This document shows, in pieces, positions 1 through 7,325 of a stretch of 39,626 nucleotides of DNA. The translations under genes and the position numbers were made by a program. The stretch comes from a virus: positions 1 to 39,626 of the IMG/VR virus record IMGVR_UViG_3300017971_000139; one strand, written 5' to 3'. The first letter of the stretch is position 1; the number at the start of each line of letters is the position of its first letter. The notes beneath the pieces were generated by a model. It saw only the letters and a list, made by a program, of their open reading frames with translations, was not told where the DNA came from and did no database searches.

Positions 1-123
1 CCAAGAAGTGTTCTCAGACCCTCTCTTGCAGCGAGACCAATAAGCTCACCTCGTGGTATATTACCAGTGGCAAAAATTCCTTCGCCATGAATAGGTGATG
101 GATAAACAGCCCATTGGTATGAC
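1..123. repeat. Terminal direct repeat, left copy (circle overlap)
   Basis: These 123 bases are identical to 39504-39626. Both copies lie inside one minus-strand reading frame that continues without a break from base 1 into base 39503. An assembly overlap from a circular or circularly permuted genome explains this best. A true packaged terminal repeat inside a gene is less likely but not excluded. Confidence 0.95.
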
Positions 124-698
124 CCTCGTGGCATCTCCATCATGGTATCTGTACGTTGTACTTCAGCTTGTACCTCTTCTTCAGTCATATTGACTTCAGC
201 AAGTACTTTTTTATAATCTTCACGGCAAGCAATGATATCAAGCTGATACTGCATGTACTGATCAATCTTAATATCTTTGTCCAAAAACATTTCTTCTAAC
301 TTGCCGACGTTAGTTTCATCAGTAATATAGATATTGAGCCAGACCATTTCTTCGACTATATACCCGCATTTTTGTCCAGGAGGAGCTGTAAAAAGTTGAG
401 GAGCTTTAAGATCAATAACTTCGCCATCTTTAAGCATCAAAACTCGGCCTTTGACAAAGATATTCATATGATCAGTCTTCTGATAAAAACCGATCATAAA
501 AGTTTCTGCAGGCGCAACAATCTCCCTGATATACATTCCGGGACCGAAATGATGATTCACCGTAGTATCTCTCTGCGGTAATTCTTCATTACATCGAATG
601 GCAAATTGATTAAGATCAACAGTTGTCAAAAATTTAGAGAACTCTTCTAAACTGCCCATCTTCTCCAAAGTCTCAGGTAGAGTTTCTTTATCTTTCAT
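1..698 (-). CDS. Cupin-SET domain protein, N-terminal part (continues at 39503)
   Basis: The ATG at 698 overlaps the stop of the upstream gene (ATGA). I translated this frame by hand; across the circle join it gives 285 codons ending at 39344. Residues about 45-128 look like a cupin beta-barrel (DHMNIFVKGRVLML, then a TAPPGQKCGYIVEEMVW stretch). Residues about 130-190 are helical and charged. Residues about 193-280 form a SET-like domain: HGEGIFAT near 204, GRYTNHSPNPN near 233-243 and GHEITIDY near 270-277. These correspond to the G-x-G, NHS..PN and GEE.T.DY motifs of SET lysine methyltransferases. By family knowledge the SET part would use S-adenosylmethionine to methylate a protein lysine; the cupin part may bind a ligand or a partner. 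It lies among virion genes, just before the ejection proteins, so it could be carried in the particle or modify a virion or host protein; that is inference. The SET fold is short, so activity is uncertain. Confidence 0.85.
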   Translation of the reverse strand, partial: MKDKETLPETLEKMGSLEEFSKFLTTVDLNQFAIRCNEELPQRDTTVNHHFGPGMYIREIVAPAETFMIGFYQKTDHMNIFVKGRVLMLKDGEVIDLKAPQLFTAPPGQKCGYIVEEMVWLNIYITDETNVGKLEEMFLDKDIKIDQYMQYQLDIIACREDYKKVLAEVNMTEEEVQAEVQRTDTMMEMPRGSYQWAVYPSPIHGEGIFATGNIPRGELIGLAAREGLRTLL

Positions 699-958
699 AC
701 GAGCACCCATCCTTTAGTTTTATCTCCACCTATATGGGCATCCCGTTTAACATATAAGATACTTCCGGCAACTCCAGCGTCATCCATATAAAGTCTACCA
801 GGAAGAGCTTCAACTGAGGCTTCAGGAGTGCCAGTTCCTACAATCATGCCATACCCAGTAACTTGAATCGTGAAAGCCCGGAAATGATCTTGCATAATCC
901 CGTTGTCATCTACAATCGGGATATTAGCTTCTACTTGTGATATTACATTCTCTGGCAT
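695..958 (-). CDS. Small tail-associated protein (87 aa)
   Basis: This is an 87-residue protein with no signal peptide or membrane segment. Its C-terminal half carries a G-T-P-x-A-S-V-x-A....G.LY.D..G..G.ILYVK......GWVLV pattern. Similar patterns recur in short beta-rich segments of phage tail fibres and neck appendages. It sits between the gp10-like hub gene (whose stop it nearly touches at 958) and the cupin-SET gene (ATGA overlap), so it belongs to the late operon. A virion or tail role is inferred from pattern and position; I do not recognise a named family. Confidence 0.75.
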   Translation of the reverse strand: MPENVISQVEANIPIVDDNGIMQDHFRAFTIQVTGYGMIVGTGTPEASVEALPGRLYMDDAGVAGSILYVKRDAHIGGDKTKGWVLV

Positions 959-2388
959 TACTCAGCCTCAAGTTTGATTATAACTGGCTTAACAGGATCA
1001 GAAAGAGTGAACCGTAGAACACACCATCGATCAAATACTCCATTACGACGCCAGATAATACGGTGTTCATACCTGCCCTTCTTGCCGATCGATCTGTTTC
1101 TATCATAGTTGAATATCTTTCCGTCTCGTGATATAGCCAAACCTACTTGAGGATTTTCAACTGTAGCAGTTCCTACACCCGACTCCATGGTAAGTTCTAA
1201 GAACGGTACTGTAAAAGGTCGGCCCTCTTTAGTAAATGGTCGTGTAGCGATTGTCCGAACAACTGCTCCGTCGTACTCAGTATAGAGATCAGTTTTAACC
1301 TCTCCTATCCGGCCATCATGAACATCTCCTACAAGAAGACGTCCATAAGCTTTTACGAAACTTGCGACTCGCCAGTTATCCTGCGTCTCAATAACACGAC
1401 TATTTCGCTCATGCCACTTACCAGTAGTGAAATCGAATACAATCGTGCGGTCAAATAATGACCACCCAATAAAGATATTGCCGTCTTGAGAATACGTCCA
1501 TCCCCAAGCACCTTTAAGTTCTGAATCAGTATAATCCGATAGGATTTTATCAATGGCATCAGTCGAGATTTTAACAAAACTAGCCGATTGGTACATCCAG
1601 ATAGCTGGGTCTTCATTAGTACCTCCGCCAATCATGTAAAATGTATTATTGGCGGTCACTATGGAAAAAGGTGCATAACAACCTTTGTCAATGAACAGAT
1701 TACTACGCTGGAAAGGAAAACCGAAACCACCGATATTTTGATAACCTTCAGTGGTTTCTGAGCCTGTAAGAAAGACCTGATTCTTAACCACTGCGGGGGC
1801 GACAATAGCATCAGGGTCAGACTCAGCAGAAGCAAAGTCCAGAGCGTTCCAACTAAGCCCGTCGTTAAGATTACTAATGATCCATTTTTTACTATCAGTG
1901 GTAACAACGAAGTAGCCATCACAAAATACAGCATACTGAGGACTGCCATTAGCCACAAAATCGGCGTCAGTAATTTGCTGAAAAGGTGTTCCAGCATTTT
2001 CATTATAAATATAGCCCTTTCCATTAGGAACAAGAATCATCAACTGAGTACCGTTATCACACATACTGACACGACCGGTGCTTTCAATTGTGCCTAATAT
2101 ATTGGTAGTAAATACTTCAGCACCAGTGATGTCATAGGAACGAGTAAGAGAATACAAAGTAGTTCCATTAACAAAATAAGGAATACCATTCTTAACATGA
2201 GCTCCTCGATTCTGTTGTTGAACTTCACCAGTAGTAGCAATTTGCATAAGACCAGGTGTTCCAAACATACACTCTGGAACTTGTCCATCGAGCACACGTG
2301 AAGGATACCAATTCACACATTGCTGATGCGAGATTGGCAAAGAGCGACTTTCATAATAACCAGTAGTAATCGGGAGAGGAGTAGCCAT
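958..2388 (-). CDS. P22 gp10-like tail hub / packaged-DNA stabilisation protein
   Basis: The protein has 476 residues, against 472 for P22 gp10. The N-terminus shows the family pattern: an S-R-S-L segment, C-V-N-W-Y-P near residue 25, a G-T-P-G-L segment and then R-G-A-H-V-K-N-G-I-P-Y-F-V-N-G. Gp10 homologues form the hub below the gp4 ring that closes the portal channel after packaging and holds the tailspikes. The frame opens with a TTG at 2391, but the ATG at 2388, placed as TGATG on the previous stop and preceded by AAGGA, is the better start. It lies downstream of the gp4-like gene, as in P22, with one fibre-like gene in between. Confidence 0.85.
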   Translation of the reverse strand: MATPLPITTGYYESRSLPISHQQCVNWYPSRVLDGQVPECMFGTPGLMQIATTGEVQQQNRGAHVKNGIPYFVNGTTLYSLTRSYDITGAEVFTTNILGTIESTGRVSMCDNGTQLMILVPNGKGYIYNENAGTPFQQITDADFVANGSPQYAVFCDGYFVVTTDSKKWIISNLNDGLSWNALDFASAESDPDAIVAPAVVKNQVFLTGSETTEGYQNIGGFGFPFQRSNLFIDKGCYAPFSIVTANNTFYMIGGGTNEDPAIWMYQSASFVKISTDAIDKILSDYTDSELKGAWGWTYSQDGNIFIGWSLFDRTIVFDFTTGKWHERNSRVIETQDNWRVASFVKAYGRLLVGDVHDGRIGEVKTDLYTEYDGAVVRTIATRPFTKEGRPFTVPFLELTMESGVGTATVENPQVGLAISRDGKIFNYDRNRSIGKKGRYEHRIIWRRNGVFDRWCVLRFTLSDPVKPVIIKLEAE

Positions 2389-3941
2389 CAATCAATCCTT
2401 AAAGAGGCTTTCACCAAAACTACGTTAGTAGTACCATCGTTATTCTCGACAAAGATTTCAACATAATCATTCGTCTCTAAGTCAGCAGCCCAGATTAAAC
2501 CTAAATTTCCGGGAGAGCCAGAAGTAAGAGTTCTCTGGATACCTGAGTTAGCCTGAACAACTCCGTTAATAGCGATATAAAAAGTACAGTCATCAGAGGA
2601 CGCAGCTACTTCAGCAGTAATCGTAGCGTGAATAGAAACAGAAGCACCAACACCAGTATAAGTGAATCGTCCAGCCGCTGTTCCTGAGAATCTATGCTCC
2701 TCTTCTATAACCCACGTAGCACCCACAACTACAGGAGTATTAATCACAGAGATAGTGATAGTAGCGCCAGCATGGGTAGCTAAGAGAGACGAACGGGAGT
2801 TAGGAATTAGGTCATTAGCAAGAAATTCCCACCGAGCATCGTCAAAAGCAATATTGTTAAGAGCAGTACCAAGACCAGCAAGACGACAATTAAACACAGT
2901 ACCAAGAGCTGTAGAAAGCATGTTTCCAGAATCTATAAGGCCGTCCATGAACGTAGTGCCAGCAGCATCTTGGATAAAAGACGTTTCCAGAGAGAATCCT
3001 GAAACAAAAGTAGCCGTTCCTAAGTCAAAGAGTGTTCCACCTTTAATAACAAATAGATTGCGAGTTCCTACGAATATCAGCAGCCCATTGGTAAAGGTCA
3101 TACCGTTAGTAATGATATTAGCGAAAGAAACATCTGTAATCTGCACAGCCCCCATACCATCAAAATCACCAATTTCGTCACAAGAAATTACTGAGGAATT
3201 GATAAACTGAAAGATATTGGCATTAGTACCTGATATATCGAATAATGTACCAGAGGGAGCATTGAGCGTAATAAGGGTTATTTTAGAGTTTACGTTTGCT
3301 GCTGTAAACATCGCAGCAGATCCTGTATAAGACAGAGAACATACTGCGGAATCTGCACCGTAGACAACGCAATTATTACCCATTACGAATCTATCTGAAG
3401 TCGTAAGATCCGCACTGACAAGATACGCAGTATCATCAGCTAAAGTTCTTATACCAGCTACAGGCGCAGGAAAATCAGACATTGAATTAACAATGACAAT
3501 ATTTGACGCAACTGTAATACCGGTAGCCGTAAACTGGATAGTATTGCCAGACTGTACAACTGTCATGCCTGCGCCGGCTACGAGACTACGAAAGACAGGA
3601 GAGGCTACTGAAGGGTTAACACAAAGCTGAGCACCCGTGTTATCAAAAGAAAGATTATGACCTACTTCTACTCCGTCAGTGCCTGAAACAGCTACTTGAA
3701 TACCGTTACCAGCTTCCAAATTTCTGATATAACTGACGCCACCAGAGATATCAAGAACAGGCGCGCCTGATACTGATCCCTTAGTCTGTAACACTCCGAG
3801 TGCGCCAAGTGCAGTAATGAGATTGGCGAAAGTGATTTTCTTATTTTGGCCATTTACGACGAAATCAAACGTATCCGTGGGATTGATTGTCGTTGTGGCT
3901 ACAAATTCACTCTTTTTAACATCATTGCGACGTGTAGTCAT
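2388..3941 (-). CDS. Beta-rich structural protein, probably tail or needle component (517 aa)
   Basis: The N-terminus (TRRNDVKKSEFVATTTINPTD) resembles a short attachment domain seen in phage tail proteins. It is followed by repetitive, Gly/Thr/Asn/Val-rich sequence with few charged residues, typical of trimeric beta-helix or beta-sandwich fibres. The C-terminal 130 residues look like a compact beta domain with alternating hydrophobics. The gene lies between the gp4-like adaptor and the gp10-like hub, and shares one base of stop/start with the hub gene. AGAGGT precedes the ATG at 3941. P22 places gp10 directly after gp4, so this is an insertion relative to P22. The exact role (fibre, needle or head decoration) is unknown. 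Confidence 0.7.
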   Translation of the reverse strand: MTTRRNDVKKSEFVATTTINPTDTFDFVVNGQNKKITFANLITALGALGVLQTKGSVSGAPVLDISGGVSYIRNLEAGNGIQVAVSGTDGVEVGHNLSFDNTGAQLCVNPSVASPVFRSLVAGAGMTVVQSGNTIQFTATGITVASNIVIVNSMSDFPAPVAGIRTLADDTAYLVSADLTTSDRFVMGNNCVVYGADSAVCSLSYTGSAAMFTAANVNSKITLITLNAPSGTLFDISGTNANIFQFINSSVISCDEIGDFDGMGAVQITDVSFANIITNGMTFTNGLLIFVGTRNLFVIKGGTLFDLGTATFVSGFSLETSFIQDAAGTTFMDGLIDSGNMLSTALGTVFNCRLAGLGTALNNIAFDDARWEFLANDLIPNSRSSLLATHAGATITISVINTPVVVGATWVIEEEHRFSGTAAGRFTYTGVGASVSIHATITAEVAASSDDCTFYIAINGVVQANSGIQRTLTSGSPGNLGLIWAADLETNDYVEIFVENNDGTTNVVLVKASLRID

Positions 3942-3950
3942 ATCAACCTC

Positions 3951-4436
3951 TTACGGGTTAGTTGAATCTTCAAGTGAAATGTATCCCGCAATTTCAGCTA
4001 AGATGGTATCTTCAAGATCACCGTAGAAATGCATGCGCGCATAATCCGGAAGATCGAGTCCAGAGCCTCTTGGTAAATTCTCAGGGTACTCAGATGGAGC
4101 TATTTCCATCCATCCGAGAGTAAGGTCACCAATAGCATCTTTAGCACCTGCTACTACCAAAGGGTTAGGTTGGCCTGTACCAAAGAAAGAATGTAAATAG
4201 TACGCGAGCATTTTGACAATTGAATCAATCGACGCGTCTGGCACTGTCATTTGAGTTTTCAGATTTGTAACTTCGGTAAACCCAAGATTGATACCGTAGA
4301 TTGTGAGACGATTCATCATACGGTTGAGAACGCGAATAGCCAACTGGGCTGTAGTAGCTTCAATTGGCTCTTCATCACCCTGTACGAGTATGAGGCTTAA
4401 CGCGTCCGAAATTACTGAGTTTGCATATTCAGTCAT
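3951..4436 (-). CDS. P22 gp4-like head-to-tail adaptor
   Basis: It has 161 residues; P22 gp4 has 166. The N-terminal pattern V-I-S-D-A-L-S-L-I.....E-E-P-I-E-A......A-I-R-V-L-N-R-M-M-N is characteristic of head-tail connector proteins of the gp4 type: a helical bundle with an acidic loop and an LNRMMN helix. Such proteins form a ring under the portal after DNA packaging and recruit the tail hub. The position after the coat gene and before the hub gene matches P22 synteny. The start at 4436 overlaps the preceding gene by 8 bases, indicating translational coupling. Confidence 0.85.
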   Translation of the reverse strand: MTEYANSVISDALSLILVQGDEEPIEATTAQLAIRVLNRMMNRLTIYGINLGFTEVTNLKTQMTVPDASIDSIVKMLAYYLHSFFGTGQPNPLVVAGAKDAIGDLTLGWMEIAPSEYPENLPRGSGLDLPDYARMHFYGDLEDTILAEIAGYISLEDSTNP

Positions 4437-4647
4437 TAGCTAACTCCCTTTTGAAAAGTCCCCATACACCCATTTGAGCTTTTTCTAAGGATAAGTTTTT
4501 CGGTATTTTTAGTTTTCGTTTGAACACCGAAAAGGTATAGTCCTCCAACTCCTTTGTTGTAGCACAAGAGTAAATCCAACTCTTATGCCACAAAAGAGAA
4601 CCTGGACGGCCGGAGCCAAGATCACCTTTACTTGCTGGATTTGACAT
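4429..4647 (-). CDS. Hypothetical 72-aa late protein
   Basis: This is a basic 72-residue protein with two aromatic-rich stretches (SLLWHKSWIYSC and MGVWGLFKREL) and no obvious membrane segment. It overlaps its upstream neighbour by 20 bases and its downstream neighbour by 8, so it is tightly packed in the late operon between coat and the gp4-like gene. Many phages carry small head-completion or decoration proteins here, but nothing in the sequence identifies one. I do not recognise the family. Confidence 0.7.
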   Translation of the reverse strand: MSNPASKGDLGSGRPGSLLWHKSWIYSCATTKELEDYTFSVFKRKLKIPKNLSLEKAQMGVWGLFKRELAND

Positions 4648-4858
4648 CTTTAGCCTTTTTAGGCTCTTTGGATTCTTTGGGCTCTTCGATCAGTTCATCC
4701 GGGTCCAAGACGAAGCCGAGTCGCGTGAAAAACTCGATGTCCTTGATCTTGACCAGAGCTTTGATCGGCTCGGGGTTGTCCGGATCAATGTCATCCGGGC
4801 GTTTGGCCCATACAGACTTCTGAAGCGGAACTGACGGTTGTGTCGTACGTTGAACCAT
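4628..4858 (-). CDS. Hypothetical 76-aa protein with Lys/Glu-rich tail
   Basis: It has a strong AGGAGG site upstream of the ATG at 4858. The first 50 residues contain a D-P-D-N-P-E-P segment and a short helix (FFTRLGFVL). The last 20 residues are almost entirely Lys, Glu, Ser and Pro and are probably disordered. It is the first gene after coat and is separated from it by a stable hairpin. A minor head or head-completion role is possible from position only. Confidence 0.7.
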   Translation of the reverse strand: MVQRTTQPSVPLQKSVWAKRPDDIDPDNPEPIKALVKIKDIEFFTRLGFVLDPDELIEEPKESKEPKKAKDVKSSK

Positions 4859-4881
4859 GATTACCTCCTGAGAGTAGTTTA

Positions 4882-4908
4882 AGGAGGAGCCCCGAAGGGC
4901 TCCATCCT
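4882..4908 (-). terminator. Hairpin with cUUCGg loop downstream of the coat gene
   Basis: On the minus-strand RNA, GGAGCCC and GGGCTCC pair around a UUCG tetraloop closed by C-G. The stem is extended by AGGA/TCCT after a one-base bulge. There is no U-tract, so partial attenuation or 3'-end protection of the coat message is more likely than full termination. The next gene begins only about 25 bases further on. Confidence 0.65.
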
Positions 4909-4928
4909 AAGGTTGAGCGACCAGCCTA

Positions 4929-6197
4929 TTAGGTCAGACCCCAAGCTTTCCCTGCGAAGAACGGATTCAAGCAGGCAAAGGCAGGCAGCAGATCGAAACG
5001 GATTTTCTGCGTATTCTTGTCGCCATCAGAATACTTGGAACAACGGATGGCAATACCATCATTGGTCACGGCGATCGTGTCTGTCGAGAACAGCTTCGGC
5101 AGCTTGACGAAAGCGATGGCGAAAGCGTCTTTGTGATAGAACAGATTCGGCTGGTAGGTGGTGGCAGTGGCGCCGAGGATATTCACAACCTCGGTGCCAG
5201 CGATGGCGGCGTCGATGTTGTTGTACTGACCATTGGCCTCATACAGGGCCGGGCCGGAGACACTGAGATTGCCAGCGCCAGCGACAAAGGTCACGTCCTC
5301 CGTGACGGTGCCCTTCCAGGTGATCGGGCTACCAGAGGCATCGAGGACCATTTTGCCGGTACGCGGATGTACGTAGTACGTGTCCGCGATCTCGATTATT
5401 TCACCAGCCTTTACAACGCCGGCAGCGGTGAAACTGTCGACGGCCAGGGTCTGGATCATGGTGTCTTTGTGGGTGACGTAGGTCTGATCCGGGGCAGCGG
5501 TCAGAGCGCCAGCACGGTCAGCGCAAGCACCTGAGGTGTAGGTGCTGAGACTGTTGGAAGCCAGAGCACGCATGCCGGCGAAGGGGGTGGAGATCTGAGC
5601 TTTTTCCCATGCCGTCTGAACGAGGCGAGAAGGATCAGCTGACAGACCGGTTTGGGCGCCGGCCAGATTCTGGATGGTGAAAGGGTTCATGACGAAGTAA
5701 TGCTCGCCTTCGGGAATGCCCAGAGACTTCATCAGGGACATCGGGTTGGCGACATCAGCCCAGGCGTCCACCACGGTGCCGACAGTACCGGACAGGAGGG
5801 CGGCCCGCTGATACATGAAGTCACAGAACGAGGTCTCCAGTTCGATGACAGCAGTTTCGGCGGCAGGCTTCAGGATCTCTTCGAGCTGGTCCAGTTGCAG
5901 AGCCTCTTCCTTGTTGGTCCAGTCGATCGGCACGGTAATGTAATTCTGCACCTGCGCCGTAGCCTTGCCGGAGATGATGTCATTCCATGTCGCGGCGGAG
6001 ATATCGCCGCCGGCAGTCCGGACCGCGTTATACTGGTGCGGACGCTTGATATCGACGTAGTCACCGGATGCCGGATTGAAGGAACCCTGAAACAGGGTCG
6101 TGTTGACAGTCTTGGAGAGTACCCGCTGTTTCTCGAAAGCGGGGATGAAAGCTCTCATAACCTTCCTGGTAATGTTACTCGCTAAGTTATTGGCCAT
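4929..6197 (-). CDS. Major capsid protein, P22 coat (gp5)-like
   Basis: It has 422 residues, near the 430 of P22 gp5. The N-terminal region (residues about 1-60: S-K-T-V-N-T, then D-Y-V-D-I-K-R-P-H) and the later helix rich in Q-L-D-Q-L-E-E-I match the P22 coat family, which uses the HK97 fold with an inserted domain. It should assemble on the scaffold protein encoded just upstream. AGGAGG precedes the ATG at 6197. Codon use is visibly more G+C-rich at third positions than in neighbouring genes, as expected for the most abundant virion protein. A hairpin follows the gene. The context portal-scaffold-coat-gp4-like supports the call. Confidence 0.9.
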   Translation of the reverse strand: MANNLASNITRKVMRAFIPAFEKQRVLSKTVNTTLFQGSFNPASGDYVDIKRPHQYNAVRTAGGDISAATWNDIISGKATAQVQNYITVPIDWTNKEEALQLDQLEEILKPAAETAVIELETSFCDFMYQRAALLSGTVGTVVDAWADVANPMSLMKSLGIPEGEHYFVMNPFTIQNLAGAQTGLSADPSRLVQTAWEKAQISTPFAGMRALASNSLSTYTSGACADRAGALTAAPDQTYVTHKDTMIQTLAVDSFTAAGVVKAGEIIEIADTYYVHPRTGKMVLDASGSPITWKGTVTEDVTFVAGAGNLSVSGPALYEANGQYNNIDAAIAGTEVVNILGATATTYQPNLFYHKDAFAIAFVKLPKLFSTDTIAVTNDGIAIRCSKYSDGDKNTQKIRFDLLPAFACLNPFFAGKAWGLT

Positions 6198-6210
6198 GGT
6201 ATTTTTCCTC

Positions 6211-7005
6211 CTATTCCATGGTCACGCCGCGCATAAAATCTCTACTGGTCTTGGGTTGGTGTCTGGATACCCCGCCCGTATCGGTACTGTCATCGAGCTC
6301 GTCGTCCGGGTTAATCTTACCAGAGGGTCCCTGGCCCAATTTCGGCACAATCTTCTGCGCGATGTGCACAGCGGCATCTGTGTCGCTGAGGTTTGCTAGG
6401 TTATCAAGATCCAGGATATTGTCTGCCAGATGTTTAACAATCAACGGCCCTTGTTTATGCGTCAGGAGATGGTTAGCAACACCCGGTGCGAGAAACCCGG
6501 CAATCTGCTGCTCTGCAGCCTGTAGCTTCTGAGCGTCAACGCCCAGTTTACCTGCACGGTCATAGTACTTGGCAACCGTCTGCTGCATTTGCTGCTGATG
6601 ACCTGTCTGAACCGTCTGCTGCTGCTGCTGCGCTTGACGCTGACGTATTTGCTCTTGCTGGTCCCAGACTGCCTGGTCACGGATAGCCTTCTCCCGTGCT
6701 TGTACCTTGGCATTGAAATCAGGGTCCAAGGTATCCGGCATATCAGGGATAACAGGTTTCTGAGCTGCCTGGAGTTCGGCAATTTTGGCCTCTGCTTGCG
6801 CCAATTTTTCCTCCGCTGTGAGACGTCGAGTGCGCTCCTGCTGGTACTTCTGGTGCTGTCGATTGATAGCCCTCTGTACGGCTTCCTGGTTGATAAACTG
6901 CTCGCCAGCCTGTTGACCGCCTCTACCAGTATCATCGGTCTGCTGTTCACCAGCCTGTTGCTGTGTCTGATCCAGGTTGCCCTGTTGTTGTAAGTCCTCG
7001 TTCAT
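6211..7005 (-). CDS. Capsid scaffolding protein (P22 gp8-like position)
   Basis: This is a 264-residue, highly charged, Gln-rich protein. The first 45 residues are Q/G/D-rich and probably disordered. Residues about 50-85 and 105-160 are strongly helical, coiled-coil-like and full of Gln and Arg. The C-terminal end is basic (SRHQPKTSRDFMRGV), which in P22-type scaffolds is where coat is bound. The gene lies directly between portal and coat genes, with only 13 bases to coat. Sequence resemblance to P22 gp8 itself is low-complexity, so the call rests mainly on composition and synteny. Confidence 0.8.
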   Translation of the reverse strand: MNEDLQQQGNLDQTQQQAGEQQTDDTGRGGQQAGEQFINQEAVQRAINRQHQKYQQERTRRLTAEEKLAQAEAKIAELQAAQKPVIPDMPDTLDPDFNAKVQAREKAIRDQAVWDQQEQIRQRQAQQQQQTVQTGHQQQMQQTVAKYYDRAGKLGVDAQKLQAAEQQIAGFLAPGVANHLLTHKQGPLIVKHLADNILDLDNLANLSDTDAAVHIAQKIVPKLGQGPSGKINPDDELDDSTDTGGVSRHQPKTSRDFMRGVTME

Positions 7006-7034
7006 GGCTCTTACCTTTCCCGGCTATGCCGTGG

Positions 7035-7325
7035 TTAATAGAGTTTAAAGCCCATCTTTTTCTTACCAGTAAGCATATCGGACATGTCACCTGACATGCC
7101 TTTCAAACCTCCTTGAGACAGGCCTTTTGAAGCTCCGATACCCGTATCCTGCAATGAGTATCCAAGTTCATTGGTTGTTAATATATGAGCTTGCGCTGCG
7201 ATATCTTGTTCTGTCCGACCAGTATCCAGTTCAGTATCCGCGTCTTGTAGTCTCTGAATATATTGCTCATAGACTCGTTGATAGTCCATACGCTTCTGCT
7301 GTTGAAGGTCATATTTAGTCGGCAT
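7035..7325 (-). CDS. Hypothetical 96-aa protein between portal and scaffold
   Basis: The N-terminal 50 residues are helical and rich in Gln, Arg and Tyr (QQKRMDYQRVYEQYIQRL). The C-terminal half is Gly/Met/Ser-rich and ends in a basic K-K-K-M-G-F-K-L-Y. It overlaps the portal gene by 11 bases, so it is probably translationally coupled. P22 has no gene here. A minor head role is plausible by position; I do not recognise the family. Confidence 0.7.
   Translation of the reverse strand: MPTKYDLQQQKRMDYQRVYEQYIQRLQDADTELDTGRTEQDIAAQAHILTTNELGYSLQDTGIGASKGLSQGGLKGMSGDMSDMLTGKKKMGFKLY

Noticed and set aside
2662-3210. 182-codon plus-strand frame inside the 517-aa structural gene
   Set aside because: Antisense to a clear late gene; it lacks a ribosome site and any motif.
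4628-4660. Possible programmed frameshift joining the 76-aa and 72-aa genes via CCTAAAAAGG
   Set aside because: The sequence is not a proper X-XXY-YYZ slippery site in frame, and each gene has its own start.
5652-6185. 177-codon plus-strand frame inside coat
   Set aside because: It is an antisense shadow of the coat gene with no ribosome site; G+C-rich codons in coat lengthen opposite frames.
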